Positions 18,574 through 28,980 of a DNA stretch of 64,000 nucleotides are shown here, in pieces (position 1 is the stretch's first letter; every line of letters begins with the position of its first letter). Both the position numbers and the translations under genes were made by a program. The stretch spans positions 87,308 through 151,307 of the forward strand of contig NZ_WSFT01000028.1 in assembly GCF_016820655.1 (NCBI RefSeq), read 5' to 3'. The stretch is from Anaeromonas frigoriresistens (GTDB taxonomy: Bacteria > Bacillota > Clostridia > Tissierellales > SIT17). The notes below the pieces were generated by a model. That model did no database searches. It worked only from the letters and a program-made list of their open reading frames with translations, and was not told the DNA's origin.

Positions 18574-20736
18574 TTATTTTATCTTAAATTCTTTAACAAT
18601 ATCTATTAATTCATCCGCCATTTTATCTAACTGATCGGATAATTCCTCCACATGCTCAATAGCTGACTGCTGTTCCTCTGCACTAGCAAGAACTGTTTGA
18701 GTTCCAGCTCCTGTTTGCTGGGATACTGCACTTACCACATGGATACTTCTTTCTATTTCTTCCATTCCCACCGTTAATCCCTCTACTATACTTGAGAAAT
18801 CACTTACTATATCACTTACCTTGCCTGTTTCTTCCTTAATATTATTAAAGGAATCTGTTGCCTTATTTATTACTTCTGTTCCTTTATTTACTTCTACAAT
18901 ACTATCATCCATGGAGGATGTAACATCCTTCATTTCCTTCTGTATTTCTGTAATTATCTTAACTATATCCTTAGATGCATTTCCTGTTTGCTCAGCTAGC
19001 TTCCTTATCTCATCGGCTACTACAGTAAAACCTCTCCCTGCTTCCCCTGCCCTAGCTGCTTCAATTGCTGCATTTAATGCTAGTAAGTTTGTTTGATCGG
19101 AGATATTATCTATAAATGTGATTATCTTTCCGATCTCTTTAGTTTGATTAGTTAATGTGTTGATTTGTCCTGAAGCCTTTTGTACCTTATCCACTATATT
19201 AGATATAGAAGTCTGAGTATCATTTATATGTACAGTTCCCTTTGATGCAATATCTGTAGCATGGATTGACGCTCCTTCAATATCTTTAACTCTACCTTCA
19301 ACATCCTTTACCTGCTCAGCCATTTTCCCAATAATTTGAGAGGTGTTTTCTACACTTTGGATTTGATTCTCTGTTCCAGCAGCCACTTGTTCTGCCACTG
19401 CTGATATTTCCTCGGAAGCTCTTACTGTAAGGTCAGAACGTTGTTTTAATTCCTCTATGGAATCCTTAACATTTTGTGATGAAGTATTTACTTTTGTTAT
19501 AACATTAGTCAAAGACTCTATCATACTATTGAAGGAACCTTGTAATAGACCAATCTCATTCTTTGATGTAACCTTAATATCCTCAGTCATATCTCCATCT
19601 TTGATTCTATTTGCACTTTTCGCTAAGTTATTAATTGGTTTTGCAAATAATCTAGAGATTATTGCTGTTAGAATCGCTATCACTAACCCCGCTAAAATGG
19701 TTATTATACCAGTTCTTTGAAGAACCCCAGCTGCATTTTTCTCTATTTCAGATACATTTTGTTCTACTACTACTCCCCAGTTTGTATAGGCAACTTTTGT
19801 ATAAGCTCCTATAACTTCTTCATTATTCTCATTATCATAAGTCATTACATCAGTATTTCCTGCTATAGCTGCTATTGCTCCTTTATTACCGTTATCTGAG
19901 TAATTATATCTCTTTAAAACTTTATTAAAGAAATCCTCATGCCCAATAACAGCCCCTGTCCTATCTACTATGTATGCTATTCCAGTATCACCAATTCTTT
20001 GAAATTTAGCTATATTACTAAGTTCGTTTACATTTAATTTAGCTGCGATAACTCCCTCAACCTGTCCTATAAAATTCTTTACTGGTATAGAAATCATTAC
20101 TCCTGGTTTTTTAGTTTTATCATCTATGAAGGAATTAGAAACATATCTAGTCCCCCCCTTTGCTTTAACAAAATATAACTCATTAGCAAGGGATTCAGTC
20201 ATAGTCTTGGTTCCCACTACTACATTCCCATTATTATCCATGACATAGATATCCTCTACAGCCTCTAATTCATCTCTAACATTCATTAAGGTAGTAGTTG
20301 ATTCTTGAGACTCCATTTCAGAGAAATTATTTGCTATAGCTAATGTTTCTAAAGAACTAAAAGAATTTGTTATCATATAGTTTGCTTGATTGGCTATAGA
20401 TTTAGCTATAGTAAGATTTGAATCCTTGATCATTTCAATCCTACCGGATTTTTCAAAATTATAATTGATAATTCCTACTACAATCATTGGTATAAGTGCT
20501 AATACAAGAACCATTGCTATTAATTGATTTTTAATTTTATACTTTGTTTTAAAAGTACTATCCTTTTTCTTTTTACCTTTAGTAAATTTAAAAAGTCCTT
20601 TCTTTTCTTTTTTTGGTTTTGTTTCTCCTTTTTTCTTTCTCTTTAAAAATTTAAATAATTTCTTATCTTTTTTCTCTTTTTTATCCTTATTCTTAAGCTT
20701 AGGTTTAAGAGATTTCTTCCCTATTTTCCCTAACAA
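18574..20736 (-). CDS. Methyl-accepting chemotaxis protein with dCache sensor
   Basis: A 720-residue chemoreceptor. Residues 1-67 are an unusually lysine-rich cytoplasmic tail; TM1 is at about 68-92, a dCache-type extracellular sensor at about 95-340 ([26 protein letters not shown]), TM2 at about 345-368, HAMP at 370-422 and the signalling domain to the end, with the hairpin tip [20 protein letters not shown]. No C-terminal CheR-docking pentapeptide is present. It passes ligand signals to CheA/CheW, fitting the flagellar genes in the same window. Confidence 0.93.
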   Translation of the reverse strand: MLGKIGKKSLKPKLKNKDKKEKKDKKLFKFLKRKKKGETKPKKEKKGLFKFTKGKKKKDSTFKTKYKIKNQLIAMVLVLALIPMIVVGIINYNFEKSGRIEMIKDSNLTIAKSIANQANYMITNSFSSLETLAIANNFSEMESQESTTTLMNVRDELEAVEDIYVMDNNGNVVVGTKTMTESLANELYFVKAKGGTRYVSNSFIDDKTKKPGVMISIPVKNFIGQVEGVIAAKLNVNELSNIAKFQRIGDTGIAYIVDRTGAVIGHEDFFNKVLKRYNYSDNGNKGAIAAIAGNTDVMTYDNENNEEVIGAYTKVAYTNWGVVVEQNVSEIEKNAAGVLQRTGIITILAGLVIAILTAIISRLFAKPINNLAKSANRIKDGDMTEDIKVTSKNEIGLLQGSFNSMIESLTNVITKVNTSSQNVKDSIEELKQRSDLTVRASEEISAVAEQVAAGTENQIQSVENTSQIIGKMAEQVKDVEGRVKDIEGASIHATDIASKGTVHINDTQTSISNIVDKVQKASGQINTLTNQTKEIGKIITFIDNISDQTNLLALNAAIEAARAGEAGRGFTVVADEIRKLAEQTGNASKDIVKIITEIQKEMKDVTSSMDDSIVEVNKGTEVINKATDSFNNIKEETGKVSDIVSDFSSIVEGLTVGMEEIERSIHVVSAVSQQTGAGTQTVLASAEEQQSAIEHVEELSDQLDKMADELIDIVKEFKIK

Positions 20737-21028
20737 TTATAATCTCCCCCATTCAATATTATGTAATATATATTTTTGCTCTTTTATGAATTCTATAAAT
20801 ATTCTGTTAATCCTCTTTTTTTGTAGAAAATTTCCCGGGAAATTTGGTGAATGTTGTAGGTATTATACTATAAAATTTGCTTTTGTTGCTATTGCTATAG
20901 TCCCTCAAAGGTCAACTTTCTCGTCATCCTGAGCTTGTCGAAGGATCTTATATCATTATTTACTTAAAAATCTACAATAATAAGTAGAATGCTGTACAAA
21001 AATAGGACTAAGGGTCTAGCTCTTAGTC
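20737..21028. other. Gene-free gap between MCP and prfB
   Basis: About 290 bases. It holds a perfect 18-bp palindrome AAATTTCCCGGGAAATTT (20828-20845) upstream of the MCP gene, a TATAAT-like box on the minus strand near 20865-20875, one copy of the dispersed repeat and the prfB terminator. No sigma-D motif was found. No ORF is convincing. Confidence 0.6.
20922..20950. repeat. Dispersed repeat, single forward copy
   Basis: One near-consensus copy, GTCATCCTGAGCTTGTCG then AAGGATCTTA, between the MCP gene's promoter region and prfB. Confidence 0.8.
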
Positions 21029-21034
21029 CTATTT
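21000..21034 (-). terminator. Terminator of secA-prfB
   Basis: Arms AAATAGGACTAAG and CTTAGTCCTATTT with a 9-base loop and a T-rich tail on the minus strand. The stem overlaps the prfB stop codon. Confidence 0.8.
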
Positions 21035-22136
21035 CATTGCTTTATATTTTAAATATGCATTTATAAATTTATCTATATCTCCATCCATTACTTTATCAGT
21101 ATTACCTTCTTCCACATTGGTACGATGATCCTTTACCAAATTGTAGGGATGAAATACATAGGATCTTATTTGAGATCCCCAGGATATTTGATTATAATTC
21201 CCTTGAATATCCTCTATCTTTTCTTTTTGTTCCATTTCTTTAAGCTCTATTAATTTTCCTTGAAGCATTTTCATTGCAGTAGCTTTATTTTTATGTTGAG
21301 ACCTCTCGCTTTGACATTGGACTACTACTCCAGTAGGCACATGGGTAATCCTTATAGCTGAATCTGTAGTGTTTACATGCTGTCCCCCAGCTCCACTGGC
21401 TCTATAGGTATCTATTCTAAGATCACTAGTATTTATATCTATATCCAAATCATCATCTAACTCTGGCATTATATCTACCGATGCAAAGGATGTATGACGT
21501 CTCCCTGAAGAGTCAAAGGGTGATATTCTAACCAAACGATGAACACCCTTTTCACTTTTTAGGTACCCATAGGCATTTTCGCCCTTGATAGAAAGAGTTA
21601 CACTTTTTATTCCTGCTTCCGTATCAGGAAGAATATCTAAAGTACTTAATTTATATCCCTTTCTTTCTGCCCATCTTGAATACATTCTAAGAAGCATCTC
21701 TGCCCAGTCTTGAGCCTCTAATCCTCCTGCTCCTGAGTTGATGGATAGAATAGCACTATTATTGTCATACTCTCCACTTAATAAAGTCTTTATTCTAAAT
21801 TCATCTAATCGATTATCTATTTCCTTTGTCTTTTCTTCGATATCTTCTAGTAAGGTTTTATCCTGTTCTTCTTCAGCTAATACTAATAAAACCTCTAAAT
21901 CATCAATCTCATCAGATAAACTTTCATGTTCATCTATTTTTTCTTTTATCACATTAGATCTTTGTATTATGTCTTGAGCCCTATTATTATCATTCCAAAA
22001 ATCAGGCTGAGACATTTCTTTTTCTAATTCCTTAAACTTATCTTTCAAAGAAGATAAGTCAAAGAGACACACCTACCTCATCAAGTCTCTTTCTAAAGGA
22101 GTCTACTACTCCATTATACTTTTCTAGCTCTAACAT
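21029..22136 (-). CDS. prfB: Peptide chain release factor 2, with programmed +1 frameshift
   Basis: RF2, which reads UAA and UGA stop codons. The full gene starts at the ATG at 22136, 10 bases after secA; 25 codons are read (MLELEKYNGVVDSFRKRLDE...), then an in-frame TGA at 22059-22061 is met. The slippery CTT TGA C lets the ribosome shift +1 into the main frame (DLSSLKDKFKELEKEM). An AGGTGTG stretch just before it fits the required internal Shine-Dalgarno. The GGQ catalytic motif is in SGAGGQHVNTTDSA. The shift is the known autoregulation of RF2 level, not a mutation. Confidence 0.95.
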
Positions 22137-22146
22137 TTAATCTCTC

Positions 22147-24885
22147 CTATCTGCCACAGCATTTTTTATATTTCTTACCACTACCACAAGGGCAAGGATC
22201 ATTTCTTCCTATCTTATCTCCCTTTATCACGGTCTTTTGTACTGGTTTCTCTTGATTTCCATGACTAGATCCTGTGACTTTCGCTACTCTTTTTCTTTCA
22301 ATATTTTCTGCCGGTTGTAAATTATATAAATGCTTCACTGTATCTAATTGAATATTCTTAATCATTTCATTAAACATATCAAATCCTTCTACCTGATATG
22401 CACGAACAGGATCCTCATTGCCCATAGCTCTTAAGTTAATACCCTGACGTAATTGATCCATTGCATCTATATGATCCATCCATTTACTATCTACTACTCT
22501 AAGAAGTACTACTCTCTCTAATTCTCTTAATTGTTCTTCTCCTACTTCTTCCTCTTTATCTTCATATTGTTCTTTAGCTATTTCTAATAACTGGTCCTTT
22601 AAACTTTCCTTAGTCAAGGACTCTTTATCCTCTATTTGAAGTCCACTTTCAGGTAAATATATATTTCCAAGATAATCTTCTATTCCTTGATAGTCCCAAT
22701 CCTCAGGATATTTTGCATTGGCAGTGTATAATTCTACTACCCCATCAACCATATCATTGATCATAGTGAAGATATGGTCCTTCATGTCTTCTCCTTCAAG
22801 AACCTTTTTCCTCTCATCATATATTACTTCTCTTTGCTTATTCATTACATCATCATATTGTAATACATGTTTTCTTATAGAGAAGTTTCTGCTCTCTACT
22901 TTACGCTGAGCTGTCTCTATGGATCTATTTAATAGGTTATGTTCTAAAGGTTCATCATCAGGCATACCTAAAGTATCTACTACTCCTTTAATTCTCTCAC
23001 TACCAAATAGTCTCATCAAATCGTCTTCTAAAGATATAAAGAACTGGGATGACCCTGGGTCTCCTTGACGACCAGCACGTCCTCTTAGCTGATTATCTAT
23101 ACGTCTAGATTCATGTCTTTCCGTACCTATTATATGAAGGCCTCCAGCCCCTAATACTTTCTTTTGTTCATCCTTTGTTTCTGACTCATGCTTTTGAAGG
23201 AGCGCTTTATATACTTCTTTAGCATCTATCACTTCTTCATCATTACTTTCAATAGGGCTATCTGCTAAAGCAATAATATGGTCTGAATATCCTTTCTTCT
23301 TCATATCTGATTTAGCCATAAACTCAGGGTTACCCCCTAGAACGATATCCGTACCACGACCAGCCATATTTGTAGCAATTGTAACTACTTCATATCTACC
23401 TGCCTGAGCTACTATCTCTGCTTCTCTTTCATGTTGCTTTGCATTTAATACCTCATGCTTTATTCCTTGTTTTCTTAGAAGTCTACTTAAAGTTTCAGAA
23501 TTCTCTATACTAATAGTACCAACTAATATCGGCTGTCCTTTTAGATGTCTTTCTTTAATTTCTTCTATAATTGCATTGAATTTTGCTTCTTCATTTTTAT
23601 ATATTAAATCGGACTTATCATCTCTAATTACTGGTTTATTTGTAGGTATCTCCACTACATTCATATTATATATTTCTCTAAATTCATCTTCTTCTGTTTT
23701 AGCAGTACCAGTCATTCCTGATAGTTTGCTATACATTCTAAAGAAATTTTGGAATGTGATCGTTGCTAGAGTCTTTGATTCCCTTCTAACATCTAATCCT
23801 TCCTTTGCTTCTATGGCTTGATGAAGACCATTTGAATATCTTCTACCAAACATAAGTCTACCAGTGAAATCATCTACTATAATTACTTCACCGTCTTTTA
23901 CCACATAGTCCTTATCTTTATACATTATATTTTGTGCTTTTAATGCTTGATTTATATGGTGACTTAATTCCATATTTTGAGGATCAGCTAGATTTTCTAC
24001 CCCAAAGAAGTCTTCTGCCTTTTGTACTCCCTTTTCAGATATAGTAACAGATTTAGCCTTCTCATCTATGGTATAATCCATTTTCTCTTCTTTCATCTCT
24101 CTGTTGAAGGGATCCTTCTTAGTTTCACTTTGGTCAATTATTCTTCCCTTTAATGTTCTTGCAAAGGTATCTGCAGCTTTATATAATTCAGTGGGTTTAT
24201 CTCCGCTTCCTGATATGATTAAAGGTGTTCTAGCCTCATCTATAAGGATAGAGTCAACCTCATCTATTACGGCAAAATTAAGATCCCTTTGAACCATTTC
24301 CTTTTTATATATAACCATATTATCCTTAAGATAATCAAAACCATATTCATTATTTGTTCCATAAGTAATATCACAACTATATGCTTCTCTTCTCTCTTCT
24401 ATACTAAGACCATGAACTATTATACCTGTGCTTAATCCCAAGAAATTATATAGTTTACTCATAGTTTCCCCTTGGAAGGATGCAAGATAATCATTTACTG
24501 TAACTAAATGGGCTCCCTTTCCTTCTAAAGCATTTAGATATAAAGGCATTGATGCAACATATGTTTTACCTTCACCAGTTTTCATCTCAGCAATATTTCC
24601 TTCATGTAGGACAATTCCACCAAGAAGCTGAACTCTATAAGGTCTTAAACCTAAGACCCTTACCGAGGCTTCCCTTACTACTGCAAAGGCTTCTGGTAGT
24701 ATATCATCTAATGTTTCTCCATTTTTCAATCTATTTTTAAATTCTTCAGTTTTTTGCTGTAAAGCCTTGTCTTCTAGTTTTTTCATTTCAGGTTCTAGGG
24801 CTTCTATTTTGTCTAATATCGGATTTAGTCTTTTTATCTCCCTATTACTGTAAGTACCAAATATTTTTTCAAATATTCCTTTCAT
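22147..24885 (-). CDS. secA: Preprotein translocase ATPase SecA
   Basis: A 912-residue SecA of full length. Walker A is [11 protein letters not shown], the DEAD-type Walker B is in [16 protein letters not shown], motif VI region [17 protein letters not shown], and the C-terminal zinc-binding, SecB/phospholipid-type tail is [14 protein letters not shown]. It drives protein export through SecYEG. It is co-transcribed with prfB 10 bases downstream, a common Firmicutes pairing. Confidence 0.98.
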   Translation of the reverse strand: MKGIFEKIFGTYSNREIKRLNPILDKIEALEPEMKKLEDKALQQKTEEFKNRLKNGETLDDILPEAFAVVREASVRVLGLRPYRVQLLGGIVLHEGNIAEMKTGEGKTYVASMPLYLNALEGKGAHLVTVNDYLASFQGETMSKLYNFLGLSTGIIVHGLSIEERREAYSCDITYGTNNEYGFDYLKDNMVIYKKEMVQRDLNFAVIDEVDSILIDEARTPLIISGSGDKPTELYKAADTFARTLKGRIIDQSETKKDPFNREMKEEKMDYTIDEKAKSVTISEKGVQKAEDFFGVENLADPQNMELSHHINQALKAQNIMYKDKDYVVKDGEVIIVDDFTGRLMFGRRYSNGLHQAIEAKEGLDVRRESKTLATITFQNFFRMYSKLSGMTGTAKTEEDEFREIYNMNVVEIPTNKPVIRDDKSDLIYKNEEAKFNAIIEEIKERHLKGQPILVGTISIENSETLSRLLRKQGIKHEVLNAKQHEREAEIVAQAGRYEVVTIATNMAGRGTDIVLGGNPEFMAKSDMKKKGYSDHIIALADSPIESNDEEVIDAKEVYKALLQKHESETKDEQKKVLGAGGLHIIGTERHESRRIDNQLRGRAGRQGDPGSSQFFISLEDDLMRLFGSERIKGVVDTLGMPDDEPLEHNLLNRSIETAQRKVESRNFSIRKHVLQYDDVMNKQREVIYDERKKVLEGEDMKDHIFTMINDMVDGVVELYTANAKYPEDWDYQGIEDYLGNIYLPESGLQIEDKESLTKESLKDQLLEIAKEQYEDKEEEVGEEQLRELERVVLLRVVDSKWMDHIDAMDQLRQGINLRAMGNEDPVRAYQVEGFDMFNEMIKNIQLDTVKHLYNLQPAENIERKRVAKVTGSSHGNQEKPVQKTVIKGDKIGRNDPCPCGSGKKYKKCCGR

Positions 24886-24974
24886 TTATAAACCACCCTC
24901 CATAGTTTGCCTATCATATAATTTTATCATTAAACAACTTTCTATACAAGATTATGCATAGTTTACAAAAAGAA

Positions 24975-25006
24975 AAAGATAAACAGTAAATTTACTATTT
25001 ATCTTC
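24975..25006 (-). terminator. Terminator of the DUF5317 gene
   Basis: Inverted repeat GATAAATAGTAAA / TTTACTGTTTATC on the minus strand, followed by a T-rich tail. It overlaps the stop codon of the gene. Confidence 0.7.
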
Positions 25007-25580
25007 CAAATCCAAAATCTACTCGTCTATCGAGACCTTTACTAGTCATTGCGCTCTCTATAAATATAAATAATCCTAGTCCTATTATGAAGTCCCCTAT
25101 ACTAAACACTTGTGGAAAAGGGAAAGATTCATGAATAGAAATTACCTGACCTAAATGCCCATATTTAGTAGTCTCAGTTAGGCTTGTATATAGCTTAAGT
25201 TGTCCTGACTGAATTATTTCTACTACCTCATTCATTCCAGCTAATTTTAACCCTTCTAGAGATACTGGTATATTTCCATCATTCATTATAAATACAAAGA
25301 AATTCAACACACTTCCTACTAGAATTATTAATAAAGGTCTGTTTTTAATATTTATTATAATTCCAATAAATAATAATATATATGAGGCTATATAAATCTC
25401 AGTAAAATAATCCGAAATAAATTTTATATCTTGCCCTCCAAAAAGAATAATTAAATATTGAAGGAGTAATGCCACAATAAACATCCATAAATATCTAAAA
25501 TCTAAATTACCTAATCGTCTTAATTTTCCACCTTTAAGCCACCCAACAATAATGGCAAAGATTAAAAACATCCATATCAT
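24999..25580 (-). CDS. DUF5317 family membrane protein
   Basis: A 193-residue protein with about five hydrophobic segments (near 1-15, 28-48, 63-80, 84-100 and 158-178) and the family region NDGNIPVSLEGLKLAGM. Function is unknown; members occur widely in Clostridia. It is a single gene with its own terminator, between secA and the hpf region, and no partner is suggested by context. Confidence 0.75.
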   Translation of the reverse strand: MIWMFLIFAIIVGWLKGGKLRRLGNLDFRYLWMFIVALLLQYLIILFGGQDIKFISDYFTEIYIASYILLFIGIIINIKNRPLLIILVGSVLNFFVFIMNDGNIPVSLEGLKLAGMNEVVEIIQSGQLKLYTSLTETTKYGHLGQVISIHESFPFPQVFSIGDFIIGLGLFIFIESAMTSKGLDRRVDFGFGR

Positions 25581-25731
25581 TTAATCCTATACCTCCCCGC
25601 TTTTTCTATTATTATATCTAATTCTATATCTATATCAAATATCCTTCTTTTTTTAACTGTTATTATTATACAATTTTCTAAAATAATCTAATCAAAGTAA
25701 TTAATTTATGCTAGAATCTTTATTATATTTT

Positions 25732-25836
25732 GTCATCCCGAGCATAGTTGAAGGATCTGACATGCTTTATGTCACCCTGAACATTGTGAAGGATCTGACT
25801 GTACCATCGTCATCCTGAGCGTAGTCGAAGGATCTT
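25732..25836. repeat. Dispersed repeat, three direct copies
   Basis: Three forward copies at 25732-25760, 25771-25798 and 25809-25836, the last closest to consensus (GTCATCCTGAGCGTAGTCG). This is the only locus in the window with pure head-to-tail tandem copies. Confidence 0.85.
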
Positions 25837-25846
25837 ATCTCTCCAT

Positions 25847-25874
25847 TAAAAAAGGCGGAGAGTTTCTCTCCACC
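25847..25874 (-). terminator. Terminator of hpf
   Basis: On the minus strand, GGTGGAGAGAAACTCTCCGCC is followed by TTTTTT: a GC-rich stem with a uridine tail just after the hpf stop. Confidence 0.85.
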
Positions 25875-25887
25875 TATTATTTATATT

Positions 25888-26424
25888 TTAAAACTCTGGC
25901 TCTATTAAGCCGTAGTTTCCATCCTTCCTTCTATATACTACATTAGTCTCATTTGTATTTGCATCTTTATATACAAAGAAGTTATGACCTAATAACTCCA
26001 TCTGTAATATAGCTTCCTCTTCATCCATTGGCTTCATTGCAAATCTCTTTGTCTTTACAATGCTTGGTTCATTTGTATCTGCTGCAATATCTCTATAATC
26101 TGGAATATTCTCAAATCTTATAGTTCTACCATTATGCTTTCTTTTTTCTAGCTTTGTTTTATGTTTTCTAATTTGTCTTTCTAATATATCTATTACTTTG
26201 TCGATAGATGTGTACATATCATTCGTATCTTCCTCTGCACGAATTATAGTACCTGAAAATGGAACATTAACCTCAATTATCTGTCTATTCTTTTCAACAG
26301 TCATTGTCACATCCACTCTAGCATCCTTATGGAAGTACTTCTCTAATCTTTCTATCTTCCTGTCTACTGCATCTCTAAGTCCTTCTGTCACCTGCATATT
26401 TTTTCCACTAATAATAATGTCCAT
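25888..26424 (-). CDS. hpf: Long-form ribosome hibernation-promoting factor
   Basis: A 178-residue long HPF. Residues 1-100 are the RaiA/S30AE domain (MDIIISGKNMQVTEGLRDAV); about 120-178 is the dimerising C-terminal domain (KRFAMKPMDEEEAILQMELL, GLIEPEF). It joins two 70S ribosomes into inactive 100S particles in stationary phase. The ATG at 26424 follows GAAGGGAG and gives the standard length; a TTG six codons earlier is less likely. It has its own terminator and a long AT-rich upstream region. Confidence 0.95.
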   Translation of the reverse strand: MDIIISGKNMQVTEGLRDAVDRKIERLEKYFHKDARVDVTMTVEKNRQIIEVNVPFSGTIIRAEEDTNDMYTSIDKVIDILERQIRKHKTKLEKRKHNGRTIRFENIPDYRDIAADTNEPSIVKTKRFAMKPMDEEEAILQMELLGHNFFVYKDANTNETNVVYRRKDGNYGLIEPEF

Positions 26425-26761
26425 AAATTCAACTCCCTTCAATTTATGTGAAGTAATCGGCTAAGCCGATTAAAAATAAATATCAACTATAAATTAAGTT
26501 TTTCTTTAGGTTATTATCTTTATTAATACCCAATAAATATATGTCCTAACATATATTTATTATTAAATTTCTACATTAAGTCGTATTATGTCTAATACTA
26601 CTAATATAAGCTAGATCCTCATTTTTAAACTATTAAAGTATCAATAGTCCTTTAAGTATATCCATTAGGTTAATATGATTCCCTAAAATTTTACACTTAA
26701 CTATATATTTTATCTATATATATTATATTTTATGCAGTCTATTGAATAATTATTTAGACAT

Positions 26762-26884
26762 TTATCCACATATTTTTTCTGTGTATATGTGGATAAAATT
26801 ATGGCATTTCTGTGGATAGTGTGTATAACTCTGTGGATTAGTGTAAAATAGTACAAGTTATTGTGTGGAGAAAAGTGTGGAGAA
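26762..26884. other. Cluster of DnaA boxes
   Basis: Two perfect boxes facing each other (TTATCCACA 26762-26770; TGTGGATAA 26788-26796) and five one-mismatch boxes: TGTGGATAG 26811, TGTGTATAA 26820, TGTGGATTA 26832, TGTGGAGAA 26864 and 26876. Seven boxes in 123 bp is far above chance. It may be a DnaA-titrating or regulatory cluster, or an origin-like element. Confidence 0.7.
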
Positions 26885-27012
26885 GATGTTAATCTTGTTA
26901 ATTCTTTATTAACAAGATTAATTTTCTAATTTTTTAATAAGTTATATTATAATTTATTTTAATATTCATTAAAAAATAACACTAATAATTAGTTATTTTC
27001 TATGTTATTTTT

Positions 27013-27046
27013 TTAAAAAAATAGGGCAGGATATATCCTGCCCTAT
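27013..27046 (-). terminator. Terminator of the GNAT/YfcC operon
   Basis: Stem ATAGGGCAGG / CCTGCCCTAT around ATATAT, with a run of T on the minus strand, 10 bases after the GNAT gene. Confidence 0.88.
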
Positions 27047-27055
27047 CATCCATAT

Positions 27056-27574
27056 TTAACATGGTTCATATTCAGTTTCTAAAATAGACATTACTATCAT
27101 GGATCTATATCCATTTTGCCCTTTTCTTGACTCCCTTAGGACTCCTTCTATTCTAAACTTTTTAGATAAATATAAGTTCAAAGCTTTATAGTTATCATCA
27201 TATACATCTAGCCATAACCTATGGCATTTTTCTTCTTCAAAGGCTAATCTCTTTATTAATTTAATACTTTCTCGACCGTAGCCCCTACCTTTTTCTTTTA
27301 TTGCTATTCTTCTAAACTCTATAGATCCATGCGTATCACCTATACCAGATAATAAAACATAACCTATAATTGAATCTCTCTCCTTATCCCTTATAGTAAC
27401 ATGAAGTTCATTGGGATTGTTTATAGCTTCAATATGTCTTTCTTTAGGCCAGGAAAAGATAAAGTTGCTATTTTCTTTCTGACTTTCAATAGATATAATT
27501 TCATCTACATCTTTAACTTCAGTTTTTAAAAATATTATTTTATCTGATTCTATTAGTTTATTAATTGTTACCAC
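27056..27574 (-). CDS. GNAT family N-acetyltransferase
   Basis: A 172-residue RimJ/RimL-like GNAT domain. The acetyl-CoA loop is KEKGRGYGRESIKLI and the C-terminal strand-helix DVYDDNYKALNLYLSKKF is typical. The substrate is unknown; amino acids, peptides or protein N-termini are possible. It is 6 bases after a YfcC transporter gene, so it is likely the last gene of the peptide/amino-acid operon. Confidence 0.85.
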   Translation of the reverse strand: MVTINKLIESDKIIFLKTEVKDVDEIISIESQKENSNFIFSWPKERHIEAINNPNELHVTIRDKERDSIIGYVLLSGIGDTHGSIEFRRIAIKEKGRGYGRESIKLIKRLAFEEEKCHRLWLDVYDDNYKALNLYLSKKFRIEGVLRESRKGQNGYRSMIVMSILETEYEPC

Positions 27575-27580
27575 TCCTTT

Positions 27581-28969
27581 TTAGAAAGGTCCATAATTAA
27601 TTATAACAGATAGAGCCACAAATGCTGCACCTAATATAGTCCAAATAAGGAATAAAGGCCACATCCATTTTGCCCACTTTTCCCAAGAGATTCCACCTAT
27701 AGCTATTGCAGCCATGAAGTACCCTGAAGTAGGAGATATTACATTTGAGAATCCATCTCCAAATTGGAAAGCTAATACAGCTGTTTGTCTAGTTATACCT
27801 ACAACATCTGCCATTGGTGCCATTATAGGCATAGATACTGCTGCTTGACCACTTCCAGATGGAACAAATAGATTTGTTAAACTCTGTACTACAAACATTC
27901 CAATACCACTTATTGTAGGAGGAAGCCCTTGAACAACACTAGCCATACCATTGATTATTGTGTCTAATATTCTTCCATCTTCTAACACTACCATGATAGA
28001 TGTAGCTAGACCAATAACCAAAGCACCATATACTAGTTCCTGAGCACCTTTTACAAATTCTTCAGCTATTCTATTTACTCCTAATCCTCCAGCAATACCA
28101 GCTAAAAGACCGATAATTAAGAAGGTTGCCGTAAGCTCAGTTATATAGAATCCTAATTGTACTACGCCAAAAGCTAATATTGCCATTCCTATTACTAATA
28201 TAGCTACAACTATTTTATGTCTTGTAGTAAAATCAGGTAAATTAGCTAAATCTAAATTCTCATGCTTTATCTTATCTTTTTCATAAGTAGGACTTATGGT
28301 TGGATCCTTCTGTACTTTACCTGCATATCTATATACATATATAATTGTAACTCCTAATATAGTCACATACACTATTAGTCTAAACCATATTCCTGAGAAT
28401 AATGGTAACCCAGCTATACCTTGAGCTATACCTATAGTAAAGGGGTTTAAAAATGCTCCTGCAAATCCTGCCCCAGCCCCTAATAATACCATGGCTGTAC
28501 CAGTAAGGGTATCAAATCCTAAAGCTAAAGAAAGGGCAATGACAATTGGATAGAAGGGTAGCATCTCTTCTGCTGATCCCAACATAGCTCCTGCTAAAGA
28601 GAATATAAACATAATAACAGGGATAACTAATTTTTCTTTTCCTTTCATTAATACGACTGTTTTACCTATACCAGCATCTATAGCACCGGTAGCTTGAAGT
28701 ATTCCAAATGAACCTCCAATCATAAGTACAAAGAAAATAATATATCCTGCTTTTTCCATTCCCTTAGGTATAGCTTTAAAAAGACCAAAAGGAGAAACAG
28801 GCTCATTCTCTACTTCATGAAAACTATTTGGAACAACAAATATTCTACCGGTATCAGCATCCTCTGCCCTATCGAATTCTCCAGCAGGCACTACATATGT
28901 TAAAACTGTAGCTAAAATTATAATAAAAAATAATAATGCATAAGTATGGGGTAACCTGATTCTTTTCAT
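27581..28969 (-). CDS. YfcC family basic amino acid/peptide transporter (copy 1)
   Basis: A 462-residue polytopic protein of the YfcC/ArcD-like family: start RLPHTYALLFFIIILATVLTYVVPAG, GAGAGFAGAFLNPFTIGIAQ and the signature FVPSGSGQAAVSMPIMAPMAD. It is closely related to the second YfcC gene 2 kb upstream. Such carriers are predicted to exchange amino acids or short peptides. It lies 11 bases after the M20 deacylase gene, suggesting uptake of that enzyme's substrate or export of its product. Confidence 0.88.
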   Translation of the reverse strand: MKRIRLPHTYALLFFIIILATVLTYVVPAGEFDRAEDADTGRIFVVPNSFHEVENEPVSPFGLFKAIPKGMEKAGYIIFFVLMIGGSFGILQATGAIDAGIGKTVVLMKGKEKLVIPVIMFIFSLAGAMLGSAEEMLPFYPIVIALSLALGFDTLTGTAMVLLGAGAGFAGAFLNPFTIGIAQGIAGLPLFSGIWFRLIVYVTILGVTIIYVYRYAGKVQKDPTISPTYEKDKIKHENLDLANLPDFTTRHKIVVAILVIGMAILAFGVVQLGFYITELTATFLIIGLLAGIAGGLGVNRIAEEFVKGAQELVYGALVIGLATSIMVVLEDGRILDTIINGMASVVQGLPPTISGIGMFVVQSLTNLFVPSGSGQAAVSMPIMAPMADVVGITRQTAVLAFQFGDGFSNVISPTSGYFMAAIAIGGISWEKWAKWMWPLFLIWTILGAAFVALSVIINYGPF

Positions 28970-28980
28970 AAAAATTCCTC

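Larger units (their letters stand above)
25581..25887. other. Gene-free gap with three tandem repeat copies
   Basis: About 300 bases between hpf and the DUF5317 gene. It contains the three head-to-tail copies of the dispersed repeat and the hpf terminator. The right side is AT-rich and may hold the DUF5317 promoter. No ORF seen. Confidence 0.6.
26443..27055. other. 612-base gene-free region upstream of hpf
   Basis: Very AT-rich. From left to right it holds a hairpin with 13-bp arms (26532-26561), the DnaA-box cluster (26762-26884), an inverted repeat TTAATCTTGTTAA / TTAACAAGATTAA (26889-26921), a further AT-rich stretch, and the terminator of the GNAT gene. No convincing ORF exists. The hpf promoter should lie in the left half. 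Confidence 0.7.

Noticed and set aside
22059..22061. Nonsense mutation making prfB a pseudogene
   Set aside because: The in-frame TGA with CTT before and C after is the known RF2 frameshift site.
25732..25836. CRISPR array
   Set aside because: Only three imperfect copies with 10-base spacers and no cas genes; belongs to the dispersed repeat family.
26762..26884. Chromosome origin (oriC)
   Set aside because: DnaA boxes are present, but dnaA/dnaN are absent and genes do not diverge here, so I list it only as a DnaA-box cluster.
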